A stretch of DNA of 64,000 bases from Stutzerimonas stutzeri (GCF_024448895.1 NZ_JAMOIC010000012.1:101193-165192), one strand, 5' to 3'; positions 52,922 to 61,946 are shown, counted from the first letter of the stretch. Notes: generated from the letters alone by a model not told the origin. Numbers and translations: made by a program.

Positions 52922-54679
52922 CTACCGACCGAGTCGGGACTCGTCGTCTCCCACCGGACGCGCACCAGCCAACAACCGCAGCGCCAGCCCGACCATCGCC
53001 ACTGTCAGCGCAATCGCCGCGTGCAACCACAGCCCCTGCGACCCGTCAGCGATCCATAGCAGAGGCAACAACAAAATGCTGAGCATGATCAGCAAGGCGC
53101 CCAGCTGCCGGGCTTGCAGAGGGTCGACTCGCGCCATTTCGGCCGGCTGCAGCGAGCGACACATGTTGGTGAACATTCCACGCAGCTGCCGCCTGCGACC
53201 CCGCTCGCCACGCGGCTGGTAGAGCAGGCTGGTGGCGAAGAAATACCCGCCGGTAATCAGCAGGTGCGCGAGGACCGTTGCCGCGAACTTGAGATCACCC
53301 GCCTCGCGCGCACTCAGCGATTCACCGCCGAGCCACCCCGGCAGGCCGCTGGGGTTGAAGCCCAGGTACATAGCCGCGGACACCAGACCACCGACGGCCA
53401 CGGTGCTCCAGCCCGCCCAGTCCGGCGTGCGACGCACCACCACGGCCAGCAGCGCCGGAATCGACATCGGCAACAGCAGCATCGAGCTGATCATCAGCAC
53501 CAGATCGAAAAAATTCAGCTCGGTCTGCCGGGACATCCACCACGCAACAAGGGTCGCCACCAGCCCGTTGACCAGAGTGAACAGCCGCCCCACCCTCATT
53601 AACTGTGGCTCGCTGTGGCGGCTGCGCTGGTACACGTTGCGAATGAAAATGCCGGCGTTGCGATTCAACGCGGCGCTCATCGGCGCGATGGTCGCAGCCA
53701 GCATCGCCGCCATGGTCAGCCCCAGCGTGCCGGCCGGCATCACCTGCTCGACGAAGAGCAGGTAGGCAGCGTTGGTGGCGCGATCGCCGAGCTGCGGGTA
53801 GTACGCCGCCAGATCCACACCTTGCGCCGCGGCTACCCAAGGCGGGATAAACCACATCACCGGCCCGATAACGAACAGCACCCCCGCAAGCAACGCGGCC
53901 TTCTGTGCCTCACGCTCGTTGCGCGTGACCAGAAAGCGATAGCAGGTGATGGCGTTGTTGGTCGATACCGTCTGCTGCATCAGGATCACCGCCATCCACA
54001 GCGCCAGGATGCCCGGAATGTTCATTTCGCGACCAAGCCAGAAATCCACCGGAAACTGACTCACGACCCCCGCAGGCCCGCCGCCGATGTACAGCGCATA
54101 TCCACCTGTCACCAGTGTGATGGCGAGGATCAGCACCAGCTGGATGACGTTCGTCGCGCTCACCGTCCAGGCCCCGCCACTGCTGGCAATAAAGGTGATG
54201 ATGACGCCGGTAACTAGCAGCACGGGCAGCATGTCCAGCCCGGTCATAGCGGAAATGATGTAGGCAAGCCCGTTCAACCAGACCGCCGCGCTCAGGGTCG
54301 AGAGCGGCAGCTGCAGCCAGGTGAACAGCCGTTCGGTCGGCCTGCCGAAACGCAGCGCGATCACCTGCATCGAGGTTTCAACACGCAACTTGCGGTAGCG
54401 TGCGGCAAAGAAGCGGCTCGCGATGAAGAAGCCCAGGGCATTGCCCCAGAACAGCATGAGCACCGCAAAGCCATCGGTGTAGGCCTTGCCGGCGGCGCCC
54501 GTGAAGGTCCAGGCGCTGAACTGGGTCATGAATGCCGTGGCGCCCGCCATCCACCACTGCATGGAGCCGCCGCCGTTGATGTACTGGCTGCTGTTGTTGG
54601 CCATCCGCCGAAAGCACCAGGCCGAACCGATGATGAACAGCACGTAGACCGCCAACACCGCCAGGTCGAGAGAGGTCAT
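52922..54679 (-). CDS. Sodium:solute symporter family protein B
   Basis: 585 residues, SSS family (SLC5-like), about 13-14 membrane helices. The N-terminus MTSLDLAVLAVYVLFIIGSAWCF, the segment MQWWMAGATAFMTQFSAWTFTGAAGKAYTDG (helix 1-2 region) and AALNRNAGIFIRNVYQR match SSS proteins. It strongly resembles the second symporter encoded 81 bp upstream, so the two are tandem paralogues. Na+-coupled uptake of a sugar acid or oligosaccharide is inferred from the KdgM porin and regulator nearby. A terminator lies between the two genes, so it may have its own promoter or depend on read-through. Confidence 0.87.
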   Translation of the reverse strand: MTSLDLAVLAVYVLFIIGSAWCFRRMANNSSQYINGGGSMQWWMAGATAFMTQFSAWTFTGAAGKAYTDGFAVLMLFWGNALGFFIASRFFAARYRKLRVETSMQVIALRFGRPTERLFTWLQLPLSTLSAAVWLNGLAYIISAMTGLDMLPVLLVTGVIITFIASSGGAWTVSATNVIQLVLILAITLVTGGYALYIGGGPAGVVSQFPVDFWLGREMNIPGILALWMAVILMQQTVSTNNAITCYRFLVTRNEREAQKAALLAGVLFVIGPVMWFIPPWVAAAQGVDLAAYYPQLGDRATNAAYLLFVEQVMPAGTLGLTMAAMLAATIAPMSAALNRNAGIFIRNVYQRSRHSEPQLMRVGRLFTLVNGLVATLVAWWMSRQTELNFFDLVLMISSMLLLPMSIPALLAVVVRRTPDWAGWSTVAVGGLVSAAMYLGFNPSGLPGWLGGESLSAREAGDLKFAATVLAHLLITGGYFFATSLLYQPRGERGRRRQLRGMFTNMCRSLQPAEMARVDPLQARQLGALLIMLSILLLPLLWIADGSQGLWLHAAIALTVAMVGLALRLLAGARPVGDDESRLGR

Positions 54680-54712
54680 CGCCGCGCCTTTTTCACGTCC
54701 ACCATCGAGAAT

Positions 54713-54748
54713 AAAAAAACCAGCACCGCAAAGTAGGCCGATGCTGGT
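54713..54748 (-). terminator. Intrinsic terminator after symporter A
   Basis: On the minus strand ACCAGCA and TGCTGGT form a seven-bp stem, extendable by a few inner pairs, followed at once by seven T residues. It lies 12 bp beyond the symporter A stop, and separates the two symporter genes. Confidence 0.75.
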
Positions 54749-54760
54749 AAACGCAAAGCG

Positions 54761-56548
54761 TCAGGAAGGCCGTTCGGCAAGAGGTGTCGGGATGGTCCGG
54801 ATCACCTCTTCGACATTGGCACTTCGTTTGAGCAGGTAGCCGATCAGCAATATCGACAGCGCACAGGCCGCAAACATCAGCCGCCCCCACAGTGGATTGG
54901 GCAGCAGCACCATCAGCATCAGCCCGGCACCCATCATCAGGGTGATCTGGCCGAGTTTGTTGCGCTGCAGCCGGTCATAGATGTCCTGATCATCCTTGGC
55001 GATGACCGGCGTTTCCACGTCGCGGAAGAACTTGGCCGTGCGTTCCAGTTCCTCACTGGTACTGGCCTCTGCCCGATAGAACAGACTGGTCAGGCAGAAA
55101 AAGCCGCCAGTGAAGATTAGATGCGCCGCCACGGTAATCGTGGTGGTCAGCTCGGACAGCTCGCGCGCCGTCAGGGTGACGCCCGCCAGGCCAGCGAACC
55201 ATTGCGCCGTGAACACCGTCATCACCAGCCAGGACACCAGCATGCCGAAACAGACGGTGACCCACGCTGCCCACTTCGGCGTACGACGGATGAACATGCC
55301 GAAGAACAGCGGCACCAGAATCGGCGATTGCAGCAGTGTCGCCACGCGCATCATCAGTTCGAACAGGCTCAGCCCCTTCAGTTGAGCGAACAGTTGCGCA
55401 ATCAGAATGACCAGGATGCCGTTGACCACGGTGGCCGCCTGGCTGATCCGCAGCAGTTTGTTCTCGCTCAGTGGCTTGTTGCGAGCCACCACCGGCGCCC
55501 AGAAACTGCGGACGAATATTCCGGCATTGCGGCACAGCGCCGAGTCCATCGATGACATGGTCGCGGCAAACAGTCCCGCCACCAGCAAACCGATGGTGCC
55601 GACTGGCATCAGTCGCTCTGCAAACACCAGATACACCGCGTCGCTGGCCTTATTGCCGAGTTCGGCGTGGGCGCTGAGCGCATCCGGATAGAGCACCGCG
55701 GTGGCCCAGGGAGGGATAAACCAGATCAGCGTGCCGCAGACCATCAGCACCAGGGCAAACAGCGCCGCCTTGCGCGCGTTCACCGAGTCTTTCGCATTCA
55801 GGAAGCGGTAGGAGTCCTGCATGTTGTTGATGCTTTGCAGCTGCTTCACCAGAAAGAAGATGAACGAGCCCACCAACAGCAACCCGTAGTTCATGTCCGG
55901 TCCCATGAAGAAGTCGGACGGGAATTTGGTGACGATCTCACCGGGGCCGCCCACCGCTACCAGCGCCACAACCGCACATGCTACCGAGATCACCGCCACC
56001 ACCAGCGTCTGCACGAAGTCGCTGGCCACCACACCCCAGGCGCCGCTGAGCAGCGAAACCAGCAGCACCGAAATGCCGGTGATCCAGATGGTAGTGGTCA
56101 TGTCATAGCCGAACACGGCACCGACGAAAATCGCCAGACCGTTGAGCCAGACTCCGCCGTTGAGCACGCTCAGTGGAATGATGGCCCAGGTGAAGAACTG
56201 CTCGTTGCCGTTGCCGAACCGGCGGCGCACGCCTTCGGTAGGCGTATCGACGCGCATCTGCCTGAAGCGGTGGCTGAACCACCAGTAGGAGAACATGTAG
56301 GCAAAGATGTTGCCGAGAAACACGAAGGTCACAGCGAAGCCATCGGAAAAGGCCTTGCCCGCGGCACCGGTGAAGGTCCATGCGGAGAACTGCGTCATGA
56401 AGGCGGTCGCCCCGACCATCCACCACAGCATTCGGCCGCCGCCACGGAAATAATCGCTGGCCGACTTACTGGCCATTTTGCGGAAGGCGACACTGATGAA
56501 CACCATCAGCAGGAAATAACCCGCCACCACCATAATATCTATGTTCAT
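54761..56548 (-). CDS. Sodium:solute symporter family protein A
   Basis: 595 residues, SSS family with about 14 helices. Segments MLWWMVGATAFMTQFSAWTFTGAAGKAFSDG, LPLSVLNGGVWLNGLA-like WAIIPLSVLNGGVWLNGLAIF and MSSMDSALCRNAGIFVRSFW parallel the downstream copy. The C-terminal cytoplasmic extension (about 500-555; YRAEASTSEELERTAKFFRDVETPVIAKDDQ) links to a final helix pair. In alginate and pectin loci similar SSS carriers import unsaturated uronates, so a related substrate is likely. It lies 96 bp after the KdgM porin on the same strand. Confidence 0.87.
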   Translation of the reverse strand: MNIDIMVVAGYFLLMVFISVAFRKMASKSASDYFRGGGRMLWWMVGATAFMTQFSAWTFTGAAGKAFSDGFAVTFVFLGNIFAYMFSYWWFSHRFRQMRVDTPTEGVRRRFGNGNEQFFTWAIIPLSVLNGGVWLNGLAIFVGAVFGYDMTTTIWITGISVLLVSLLSGAWGVVASDFVQTLVVAVISVACAVVALVAVGGPGEIVTKFPSDFFMGPDMNYGLLLVGSFIFFLVKQLQSINNMQDSYRFLNAKDSVNARKAALFALVLMVCGTLIWFIPPWATAVLYPDALSAHAELGNKASDAVYLVFAERLMPVGTIGLLVAGLFAATMSSMDSALCRNAGIFVRSFWAPVVARNKPLSENKLLRISQAATVVNGILVILIAQLFAQLKGLSLFELMMRVATLLQSPILVPLFFGMFIRRTPKWAAWVTVCFGMLVSWLVMTVFTAQWFAGLAGVTLTARELSELTTTITVAAHLIFTGGFFCLTSLFYRAEASTSEELERTAKFFRDVETPVIAKDDQDIYDRLQRNKLGQITLMMGAGLMLMVLLPNPLWGRLMFAACALSILLIGYLLKRSANVEEVIRTIPTPLAERPS

Positions 56549-56644
56549 TGCGCTCTCTCGTATCGGTGGGCATCAACGTCGTGCCGAGCCGCCACCACAG
56601 GCTGGTCGGCCCGGCAATTACTCGCCGTGCACGCCTGTTGTTGG

Positions 56645-57379
56645 CTAGTCGAACTTGTAATGCACGCCCACGCGCAAACGCAGTTGCCGGTCATCGTCAA
56701 ATGAATTGACTTTGACGTCGCCGATCTCGAAGAAGGGATGCCAGTTCTTGTCCCACTTGTACTTGAAGGCAAAGTTGTTCTCGTAATCGTATTTCTTGTT
56801 ATCGAAACGTATGTAATCAGTCTTCAGGTAGACGAAGTTATATTCATACGTCCAGTTACCCTCGGGCATATACGTCAGCCAACCGTCGAAGCGATTGATG
56901 TGCTGATCCTGCCGCGCCCGGTCCGGCATCGACTCGTCCACCTTGTCCCGATCCAGCTTGCGCGCCTCGTAGCGATAGCGCCCGGCCAGGTTCAGCTGCT
57001 CGTTCAGTCGGTAATCCACACGCAAACCGCCGCTATATGTCATGGCTTCCTCGACGCTGTCCAGTCGGAGGAAGGGCGTCAGCGCCCATTGAGGTGAAAG
57101 TACGTGACGGTAGTCGATGACCAGCTCGTGACCGCTGCCGACGGTGTTGTCGAATGCCACACCTTCGCGGTTGCCGGCCGTCTTGTATTTCAACTCGCCA
57201 TGAAAGCCGAGGCCATTCTTCAACCGTGTACCAATCAGAAAACGATCCGAGTGCAGCTCCGAATCATCCAGATATTGGTGGCGATAGTTTACGTAACCTT
57301 CATTGGCAAAAGCCGGCTGGGCAAATGAAAGAAGGATCAGCGGTGTTGCAGCAGCGAACGTGATAATTGTCTTTTTCAT
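56645..57379 (-). CDS. kdgM: KdgM-family oligogalacturonate-type porin
   Basis: 244 residues. A signal peptide (AATPLILLSFAQPAFA) is followed by a 12-strand beta-barrel of alternating aromatic and charged strands typical of KdgM/NanC porins (EGYVNYRHQYLDDSELHSDRFLIGTRLKNG; GLRVDYRLNEQLNLAGRYRYEARKL; LRLRVGVHYKFD with terminal aromatic-X). KdgM porins let acidic oligosaccharides through the outer membrane. The coding region is visibly AT-richer than its neighbours, and its upstream gap is AT-rich, suggesting horizontal acquisition. It is first in a likely kdgM-symporter A transcription unit. Confidence 0.85.
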   Translation of the reverse strand: MKKTIITFAAATPLILLSFAQPAFANEGYVNYRHQYLDDSELHSDRFLIGTRLKNGLGFHGELKYKTAGNREGVAFDNTVGSGHELVIDYRHVLSPQWALTPFLRLDSVEEAMTYSGGLRVDYRLNEQLNLAGRYRYEARKLDRDKVDESMPDRARQDQHINRFDGWLTYMPEGNWTYEYNFVYLKTDYIRFDNKKYDYENNFAFKYKWDKNWHPFFEIGDVKVNSFDDDRQLRLRVGVHYKFD

Positions 57380-57756
57380 GGTTTTATTCTTATTTGTTGA
57401 AAGTTATAGGCACAGACAAAGGATCACCTGGAAAACTATCCACGCTCTTATATTCCATATGCTGTTCCAGCTTTTTTCCGAGCGAAAGCGTCCCGCTCAT
57501 TGCCAAAACAAGCAGCTGAAAGAACAAATTGAATAACCAGGTAGAACAACTTCAGTTAGACGAGCAATGCGCTCGCCATCGCTATCCGGGCGGAGAGCGC
57601 CCGCACGGCGAACCGGGCCGCACGTCGTAGGCGAGTGTCCACGACGGCTGAGAATGGGCGACCGGGCAGGCCGGTCGCGGTGAGACGGTGCAGGAGCGCT
57701 TCATCGATCAGTCCTTTTTTGTAGTTATTCAGACTTGATGCGTGGGGTTGCAGGTA
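57380..57756. other. AT-rich intergenic region upstream of kdgM
   Basis: About 375 bp. The half near kdgM is AT-rich and must hold its promoter, but no -35/-10 pair is convincing. The half near the enolase-superfamily gene is GC-rich and holds a perfect hairpin (GCGACCGG 57658-57665 / CCGGTCGC 57671-57678, five-base loop). No gene was seen. Confidence 0.45.
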
Positions 57757-58911
57757 TCAGTGTCGGCTGAGGGTGTTGGCCTCGATGTAGGCGAAATTGA
57801 TGTCCTCACCTAGCCCCGGACGCTGCGGGAGATGCACATAGCCCTCGTCGTCCATCGGGTCGACGATGCTGTTCAGATACGCCGGTACGTCGTCGTACTC
57901 AAGGAAGGGGTGCAATAGACCGCGCTCGTACCAGCTGCAGTTCTTGATCGCGCCGACCACGGCCAGGTTGGGCGCGCCATTACCGTGGATTTCACAGTCC
58001 AGACCGAATGATTCGGCCAGATGGGCAACCTTCATTACCGGGCCGATACCGCCCACTCCGGCCACACCTGCACGCAGGATGTCGCAGGACTGGCCACTGA
58101 CCCAGCCAGCGCGGCTGTGGTATTTGCCGCCCAGACTTTCCGGGCCAAGCACAGGGATCGTCAGGTTGGCCGCCAGCCAGGCGTAGGATTCGGCGGACTC
58201 CTCCATCATCGGCTCCTCGAACCAGGCGAAGTCGAGCTTCTCGATCTCGCGGCCGATGTAGAGCGCGTCCGTGCGGTTGTACCAGTGATAACCGTCGAGC
58301 ATCAGCGCGATATCCGGACCAACTGCTTCGCGTACTGCGGCGCAGGCACGGACGTCCATCTTCGGGTCCGGCGCGAATGAGATCGGCGGCATCCAGGTGT
58401 GCAACTTGATGCCCTTGTAGCCACGCTTGACCAGCTTTTCAGCGAACCGGCCATACTCGTCCGGCGTGGACAAGCCGCCCGGCGTGTCGTCGCCGCACAT
58501 GGTCGAGCCGTACGCGCGAACCTTGTCGCGATAACCGCCCAGCAGCTTGTACACCGGTACTTCGAAGCGCCGGCCAGCCCAGTCCCACAGTGCCTGCTCG
58601 ACCAACGCCAGGCTGCGATCGGTCAACTGCCCCGCACTCCCCCGTTGCCAATGCGCCAGGTCCTGCCAGATACGCTCTCGGTCGATCGCGTTCTGTCCGA
58701 TCAGGACTTTGCGCACGAAGTTATGAATCAGGTGTGGCCGCAACAATTCCGGCGCACCGAAGGCGTAACCCTCGCAGCCGTCTTCAGTGACGACGCGCAG
58801 CATCGCCATGCTGGCCTGCGATTCCTCGCCTGGATGGGAATGGCCTGCGCTGTCTACGGCGCGGCGCGTTGGGTAGGCAAACACTTCGACACTGACACGG
58901 GTGATTTTCAT
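57757..58911 (-). CDS. Mandelate racemase/muconate lactonizing (enolase superfamily) enzyme
   Basis: 384 residues. An N-terminal capping domain (1-130) precedes a (beta/alpha)7-beta barrel. Metal ligands read as Asp206 (LMLDGYHW), Glu232 (WFEEPM) and Glu258 (GPESLGG), and the general-base dyad as Asp277 (CDILR) and His309 (EIHGNG). The usual K-x-K on strand 2 is K-L-H here (Lys169, His171). Family members dehydrate or isomerise acid sugars or their lactones; the exact reaction is unknown. Its neighbours are a KdgM porin, two Na+ symporters and a FadR-type regulator, which points to an acid sugar or oligouronate. A strong promoter lies upstream. Confidence 0.82.
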   Translation of the reverse strand: MKITRVSVEVFAYPTRRAVDSAGHSHPGEESQASMAMLRVVTEDGCEGYAFGAPELLRPHLIHNFVRKVLIGQNAIDRERIWQDLAHWQRGSAGQLTDRSLALVEQALWDWAGRRFEVPVYKLLGGYRDKVRAYGSTMCGDDTPGGLSTPDEYGRFAEKLVKRGYKGIKLHTWMPPISFAPDPKMDVRACAAVREAVGPDIALMLDGYHWYNRTDALYIGREIEKLDFAWFEEPMMEESAESYAWLAANLTIPVLGPESLGGKYHSRAGWVSGQSCDILRAGVAGVGGIGPVMKVAHLAESFGLDCEIHGNGAPNLAVVGAIKNCSWYERGLLHPFLEYDDVPAYLNSIVDPMDDEGYVHLPQRPGLGEDINFAYIEANTLSRH

Positions 58912-58965
58912 AGCAGCGAGACTGTCCTGAGCATTTTTGTTATCAGAGCTGAGACTCTGTATGTC

Positions 58966-58975
58966 GTCGTACTAC
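58966..58975. promoter_or_regulatory. Candidate GntR/FadR-type operator
   Basis: GTCGTACTAC has the GT-N-GTAC-N-AC symmetry common to FadR-subfamily operators. It covers the predicted transcription start of the enolase-superfamily gene, an ideal place for repression. The same motif was not found before kdgM, symporter A or the regulator gene, so it is tentative. Confidence 0.35.
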
Positions 58976-58980
58976 GTGCA

Positions 58981-59009
58981 AGTATTTTCCCAAGTCATCA
59001 TATTGTCAA
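58981..59009 (-). promoter_or_regulatory. Sigma-70 promoter of the enolase-superfamily gene
   Basis: On the minus strand a perfect -35 TTGACA (59004-59009) is followed by exactly 17 bp and AATACT (58981-58986, four of six). Predicted start near 58974 gives a leader of about 63 nt. Confidence 0.6.
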
Positions 59010-59381
59010 CTATAGGTATGACGACCAGACATTGGACGCTAGACGCTATCAGCTGATCGGAAACCATCTTAAATAATTGATATTGATGGCTTTACTGGGC
59101 ATCCACGGCTTTAACCCGACTTCGAATGCCCACAAAAATCAGACGAGTAGTATTACGACATTCCGCATACAGGTCATACCAAGCAGAGACTGATGCTAAA
59201 TCAAGGGCTGCGCTAAGCGCTGTTCCGTCTGATTGGCGAACCGCAGAGCATCGGGTGGAGCGGAGTGCCGAACGGCACCGGCTAGATGCAGGATCAGGAA
59301 ACGATCACACCAGAGGGCAGTCGACTTACTGGACAGCGGCGCAGCCGTACATAAGCCGCATCACCTTCCGGAGCCGAGCCT

Positions 59382-60488
59382 ATGACCGATCACCTGAGCA
59401 TCACGCCTCTTCCCTTCGACCCTGCCTACGAACAGGTTCCTGACGATGAGTCCGAGACCATCTCCGGCCTTATCCAGGCCATGCGCGAGATCACCGAGAC
59501 GACCTTCGCCCACAGCGGCCATGCGATCCGCAGCGTGCACGCCAAGAGCCACGGCTTGCTGCAGGGCGAGATCGAGGTAATGGACGACTTGCCGCCGGAG
59601 CTGGCCCAGGGCGCGTTTGCCAAGGCGGGGCGGATGCCGGTGGTGATGCGGTTTTCGACCAACCCCGGCGACATCCTCGATGACAAGGTGTCGACCCCGC
59701 GCGGGCTGGCGATCAAGCTGATTGGCGTCGACGGTGAGCGGCTGCCCAACAGCGACGGCCAGGTGACCCAGGACTTCGTCATGGTCAACGCGCCAGCTTT
59801 CCTTGCGCCGACACCCAAGGACTTTCTCAAGTCAGTGAAGCTGATTGCCAAGACCACCGACCGCGCGCCTCGGGCCAAACAGGCGCTTTCCGCCGCGCTG
59901 CGCGGTGCTGAAAGCCTGCTCGAGAAAGCGGGAGGCGAGAGTCCTACGCTCAAGGGAATGGGCGGCCACCCGATGACCAATCTGCTGGGCGAAACCTATT
60001 ACAGCGTGGTCCCGATCCTGTACGGCCGCTATTTCGCCAAGCTGTCGCTGGTGCCAGTCTCTCCCGGGTTGAAAGCACTGACTGACAAAGCTGTCGACCT
60101 GAGCGACAAGCCCAACGGACTGCGCGAGGCCATTGCCGCGCATTTCGCAACAGAAGGCGGAAGCTGGGAGTTGCGCGTTCAGCTGGCCACCGACATCGAC
60201 AAGATGCCAATCGAAGATGCCTCGGTGGTCTGGCCGGAAGATCTCAGCCCTTACGTCACGGTGGCGCGGATCGACGTCCAGCCGCAAACGGCCTGGAGCG
60301 AGGCGCGTGCCAAGAAGGTGGATGACGAGATGTCATTCAGCCCCTGGCACGGTCTCGCGGCGCACCGCCCACTCGGCGGCATCATGCGTTCACGCAAGCC
60401 GGCGTATGAAATGTCGTCCGAGTTTCGCGCTCGCCACAATGGCTGCCCGATGCATGAGCCGAAAAGCCTGGACCGGCTCCCGGAGTGA
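59382..60488 (+). CDS. Catalase-family heme protein
   Basis: 368 residues, shorter than true catalases (about 480 or more), so it belongs to the small catalase-like group. The distal His53 lies in RSVHAKSHG, the distal Asn136 in QDFVMVNAPAF, and the F-S-T-N / PRGLAIK segments parallel the heme pocket FSTV/DPRGFA of catalases. A Tyr with upstream Arg (RSRKPAYEMSS) near the C-terminus could be the proximal ligand. It lacks a signal peptide. Peroxide or organic peroxide removal is likely but untested. The ATG follows GGAGCCGAGCCT. Confidence 0.82.
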   Translation: MTDHLSITPLPFDPAYEQVPDDESETISGLIQAMREITETTFAHSGHAIRSVHAKSHGLLQGEIEVMDDLPPELAQGAFAKAGRMPVVMRFSTNPGDILDDKVSTPRGLAIKLIGVDGERLPNSDGQVTQDFVMVNAPAFLAPTPKDFLKSVKLIAKTTDRAPRAKQALSAALRGAESLLEKAGGESPTLKGMGGHPMTNLLGETYYSVVPILYGRYFAKLSLVPVSPGLKALTDKAVDLSDKPNGLREAIAAHFATEGGSWELRVQLATDIDKMPIEDASVVWPEDLSPYVTVARIDVQPQTAWSEARAKKVDDEMSFSPWHGLAAHRPLGGIMRSRKPAYEMSSEFRARHNGCPMHEPKSLDRLPE

Positions 60489-60533
60489 TCCCGCAACACC
60501 ATGTCCCGGCACGCATGCCGGGGCATGTATCTT

Positions 60534-61946
60534 TCAGCGCCAGATGTTGTTGTTGATCTTCTCTTTAAGCTCCGGGTAATCAGCCGCTTTGAAGGTTGGC
60601 ACCACGCCCGCCTTGATCTGCGCCATGTAGTCCTTCGTTAGTTTGACCACCGTGCCGGAAAGCAGCGTGATGGCGATCAGGTTGATCGTCGCCATCAGCC
60701 CCATGGACGCATCCGCCGCGTTGAACACAGTGGCCACCGCCTCGTAAGCACCCCAGATCACCATGCCCAAAGCCGCCATGCGCAGCAGCGTCAGCCCGAG
60801 CTTGTTGCCGCCGCCGAGGAATATCAGCGCGTTCTCGGCATAGGAATAGTTGGCCACGATGGAGGTAAAGGCGAAGAACAGAATCGCGATGGCGATGAAG
60901 TAGGTTCCCGCCACGCCGATATGGCTTTCCATCGCCTGTTGGGTGAGCTGAGTGCCGGTCACGCCCGAACCCGGCTCAAGCACGCCTGACAGAAGAATCA
61001 TTATCGCCGTGGCGGTGCAGATGACGATGGTGTCGATAAACACACCCATCGACTGCACCAGTCCTTGCGAAGACGGATGGTGTGGGGCCGGCGTTGCAGT
61101 CGCAGCCACGTTGGGCGCAGATCCCATGCCCGCTTCGTTGGAGAACAACCCGCGCTTGATGCCGTTGAGCATCGCCGCGGTCACGGAGCCCGCCACACCG
61201 CCGGCGGCCTCTTCCAGCCCGAACGCGCTGCGGACGATGGTCATCAGGACGCCCGGCACTTCGGTGATGTTCATCACCAGGACGATCAACGCCATCAGCA
61301 CATAGAGGCCCGCCATCAGCGGGACTACCAGCTCGGCGAAGCGCGCGATCGAACGCAGCCCGCCGAAGATCACCGCGCCAGCGAGAATGGCGATGGCGAT
61401 CCCGACCCAGAGCTTGGAAAAGCCGAACGCACCCTCCATGGCATCGGCGATGGAGTTGGCCTGCACGGCGTTGAACACCAGCCCGAACGAGATGATCAGC
61501 GCGACGGAGAACACTCCGCCGGCCCAAGGGGCTCTCAAGCCCTTGGCTATATAGAAGGCAGGGCCGCCGCGATACTGGCCCTCGCCGTCACGCACCTTGT
61601 AGAGCTGAGCGAGCGAACTCTCGGCGTAGGCCGTCGCCATCCCCACCAGTGCCACCACCCACATCCAGAAAATCGCCCCAGCGCCGCCCAGATAGAGCGC
61701 AACCGCCACGCCGGCCAGGTTACCGGTACCCACCCGTGATGCGAGGCTGGTGCACAGCGCCTGGAACGGTGAGATCCCCGAGGCGTCACTTTGCCGCGCG
61801 CCGCGAATGGCGCGCACCATCTCGCCGAAGTGCAAGAACTGCAGAAAGCCCAGGCGGATGGTGAAGAACACCCCAACCGCGAGCAGACCGTAAATAAGGA
61901 CATAGCCCCAGAAGATCGTGTTGAGGAAGTCGATGATCGCGGTCAT
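60534..61946 (-). CDS. Sodium:alanine symporter (AGCS) family protein
   Basis: 470 residues with about 11 membrane helices. The AGCS signature GGAGAIFWMWVVALVGMATAYAESSLAQLY and the glycine-rich GLFSNEAGMGSAPNVAATA are clear. These carriers bring in alanine or glycine with Na+. It is isolated: convergent with the catalase-family gene (45 bp) and divergent from the NYN gene. Start MTAIIDFLNTIFWGYVLIYGLLA at 61946 is the first ATG giving the complete first helix. Confidence 0.9.
   Translation of the reverse strand: MTAIIDFLNTIFWGYVLIYGLLAVGVFFTIRLGFLQFLHFGEMVRAIRGARQSDASGISPFQALCTSLASRVGTGNLAGVAVALYLGGAGAIFWMWVVALVGMATAYAESSLAQLYKVRDGEGQYRGGPAFYIAKGLRAPWAGGVFSVALIISFGLVFNAVQANSIADAMEGAFGFSKLWVGIAIAILAGAVIFGGLRSIARFAELVVPLMAGLYVLMALIVLVMNITEVPGVLMTIVRSAFGLEEAAGGVAGSVTAAMLNGIKRGLFSNEAGMGSAPNVAATATPAPHHPSSQGLVQSMGVFIDTIVICTATAIMILLSGVLEPGSGVTGTQLTQQAMESHIGVAGTYFIAIAILFFAFTSIVANYSYAENALIFLGGGNKLGLTLLRMAALGMVIWGAYEAVATVFNAADASMGLMATINLIAITLLSGTVVKLTKDYMAQIKAGVVPTFKAADYPELKEKINNNIWR

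Larger units (their letters stand above)
58912..59381. other. Divergent AT-rich intergenic region
   Basis: About 470 bp between the enolase-superfamily gene and the catalase-family gene. The left third is AT-rich and holds the promoter and a GntR-type operator candidate. The rest has no clear reading frame or RNA. It could include a remnant, but nothing recognisable remains. Confidence 0.5.

Noticed and set aside
55667-56704. Open frame of 345 codons antisense to symporter A
   Set aside because: His/Arg/Glu-rich shadow of a membrane protein gene; no family-like features.
57658-57678. Hairpin downstream of the enolase-superfamily gene considered as terminator
   Set aside because: A perfect stem exists but without a T-run, and it lies about 80 bp after the stop codon; not listed as a terminator.
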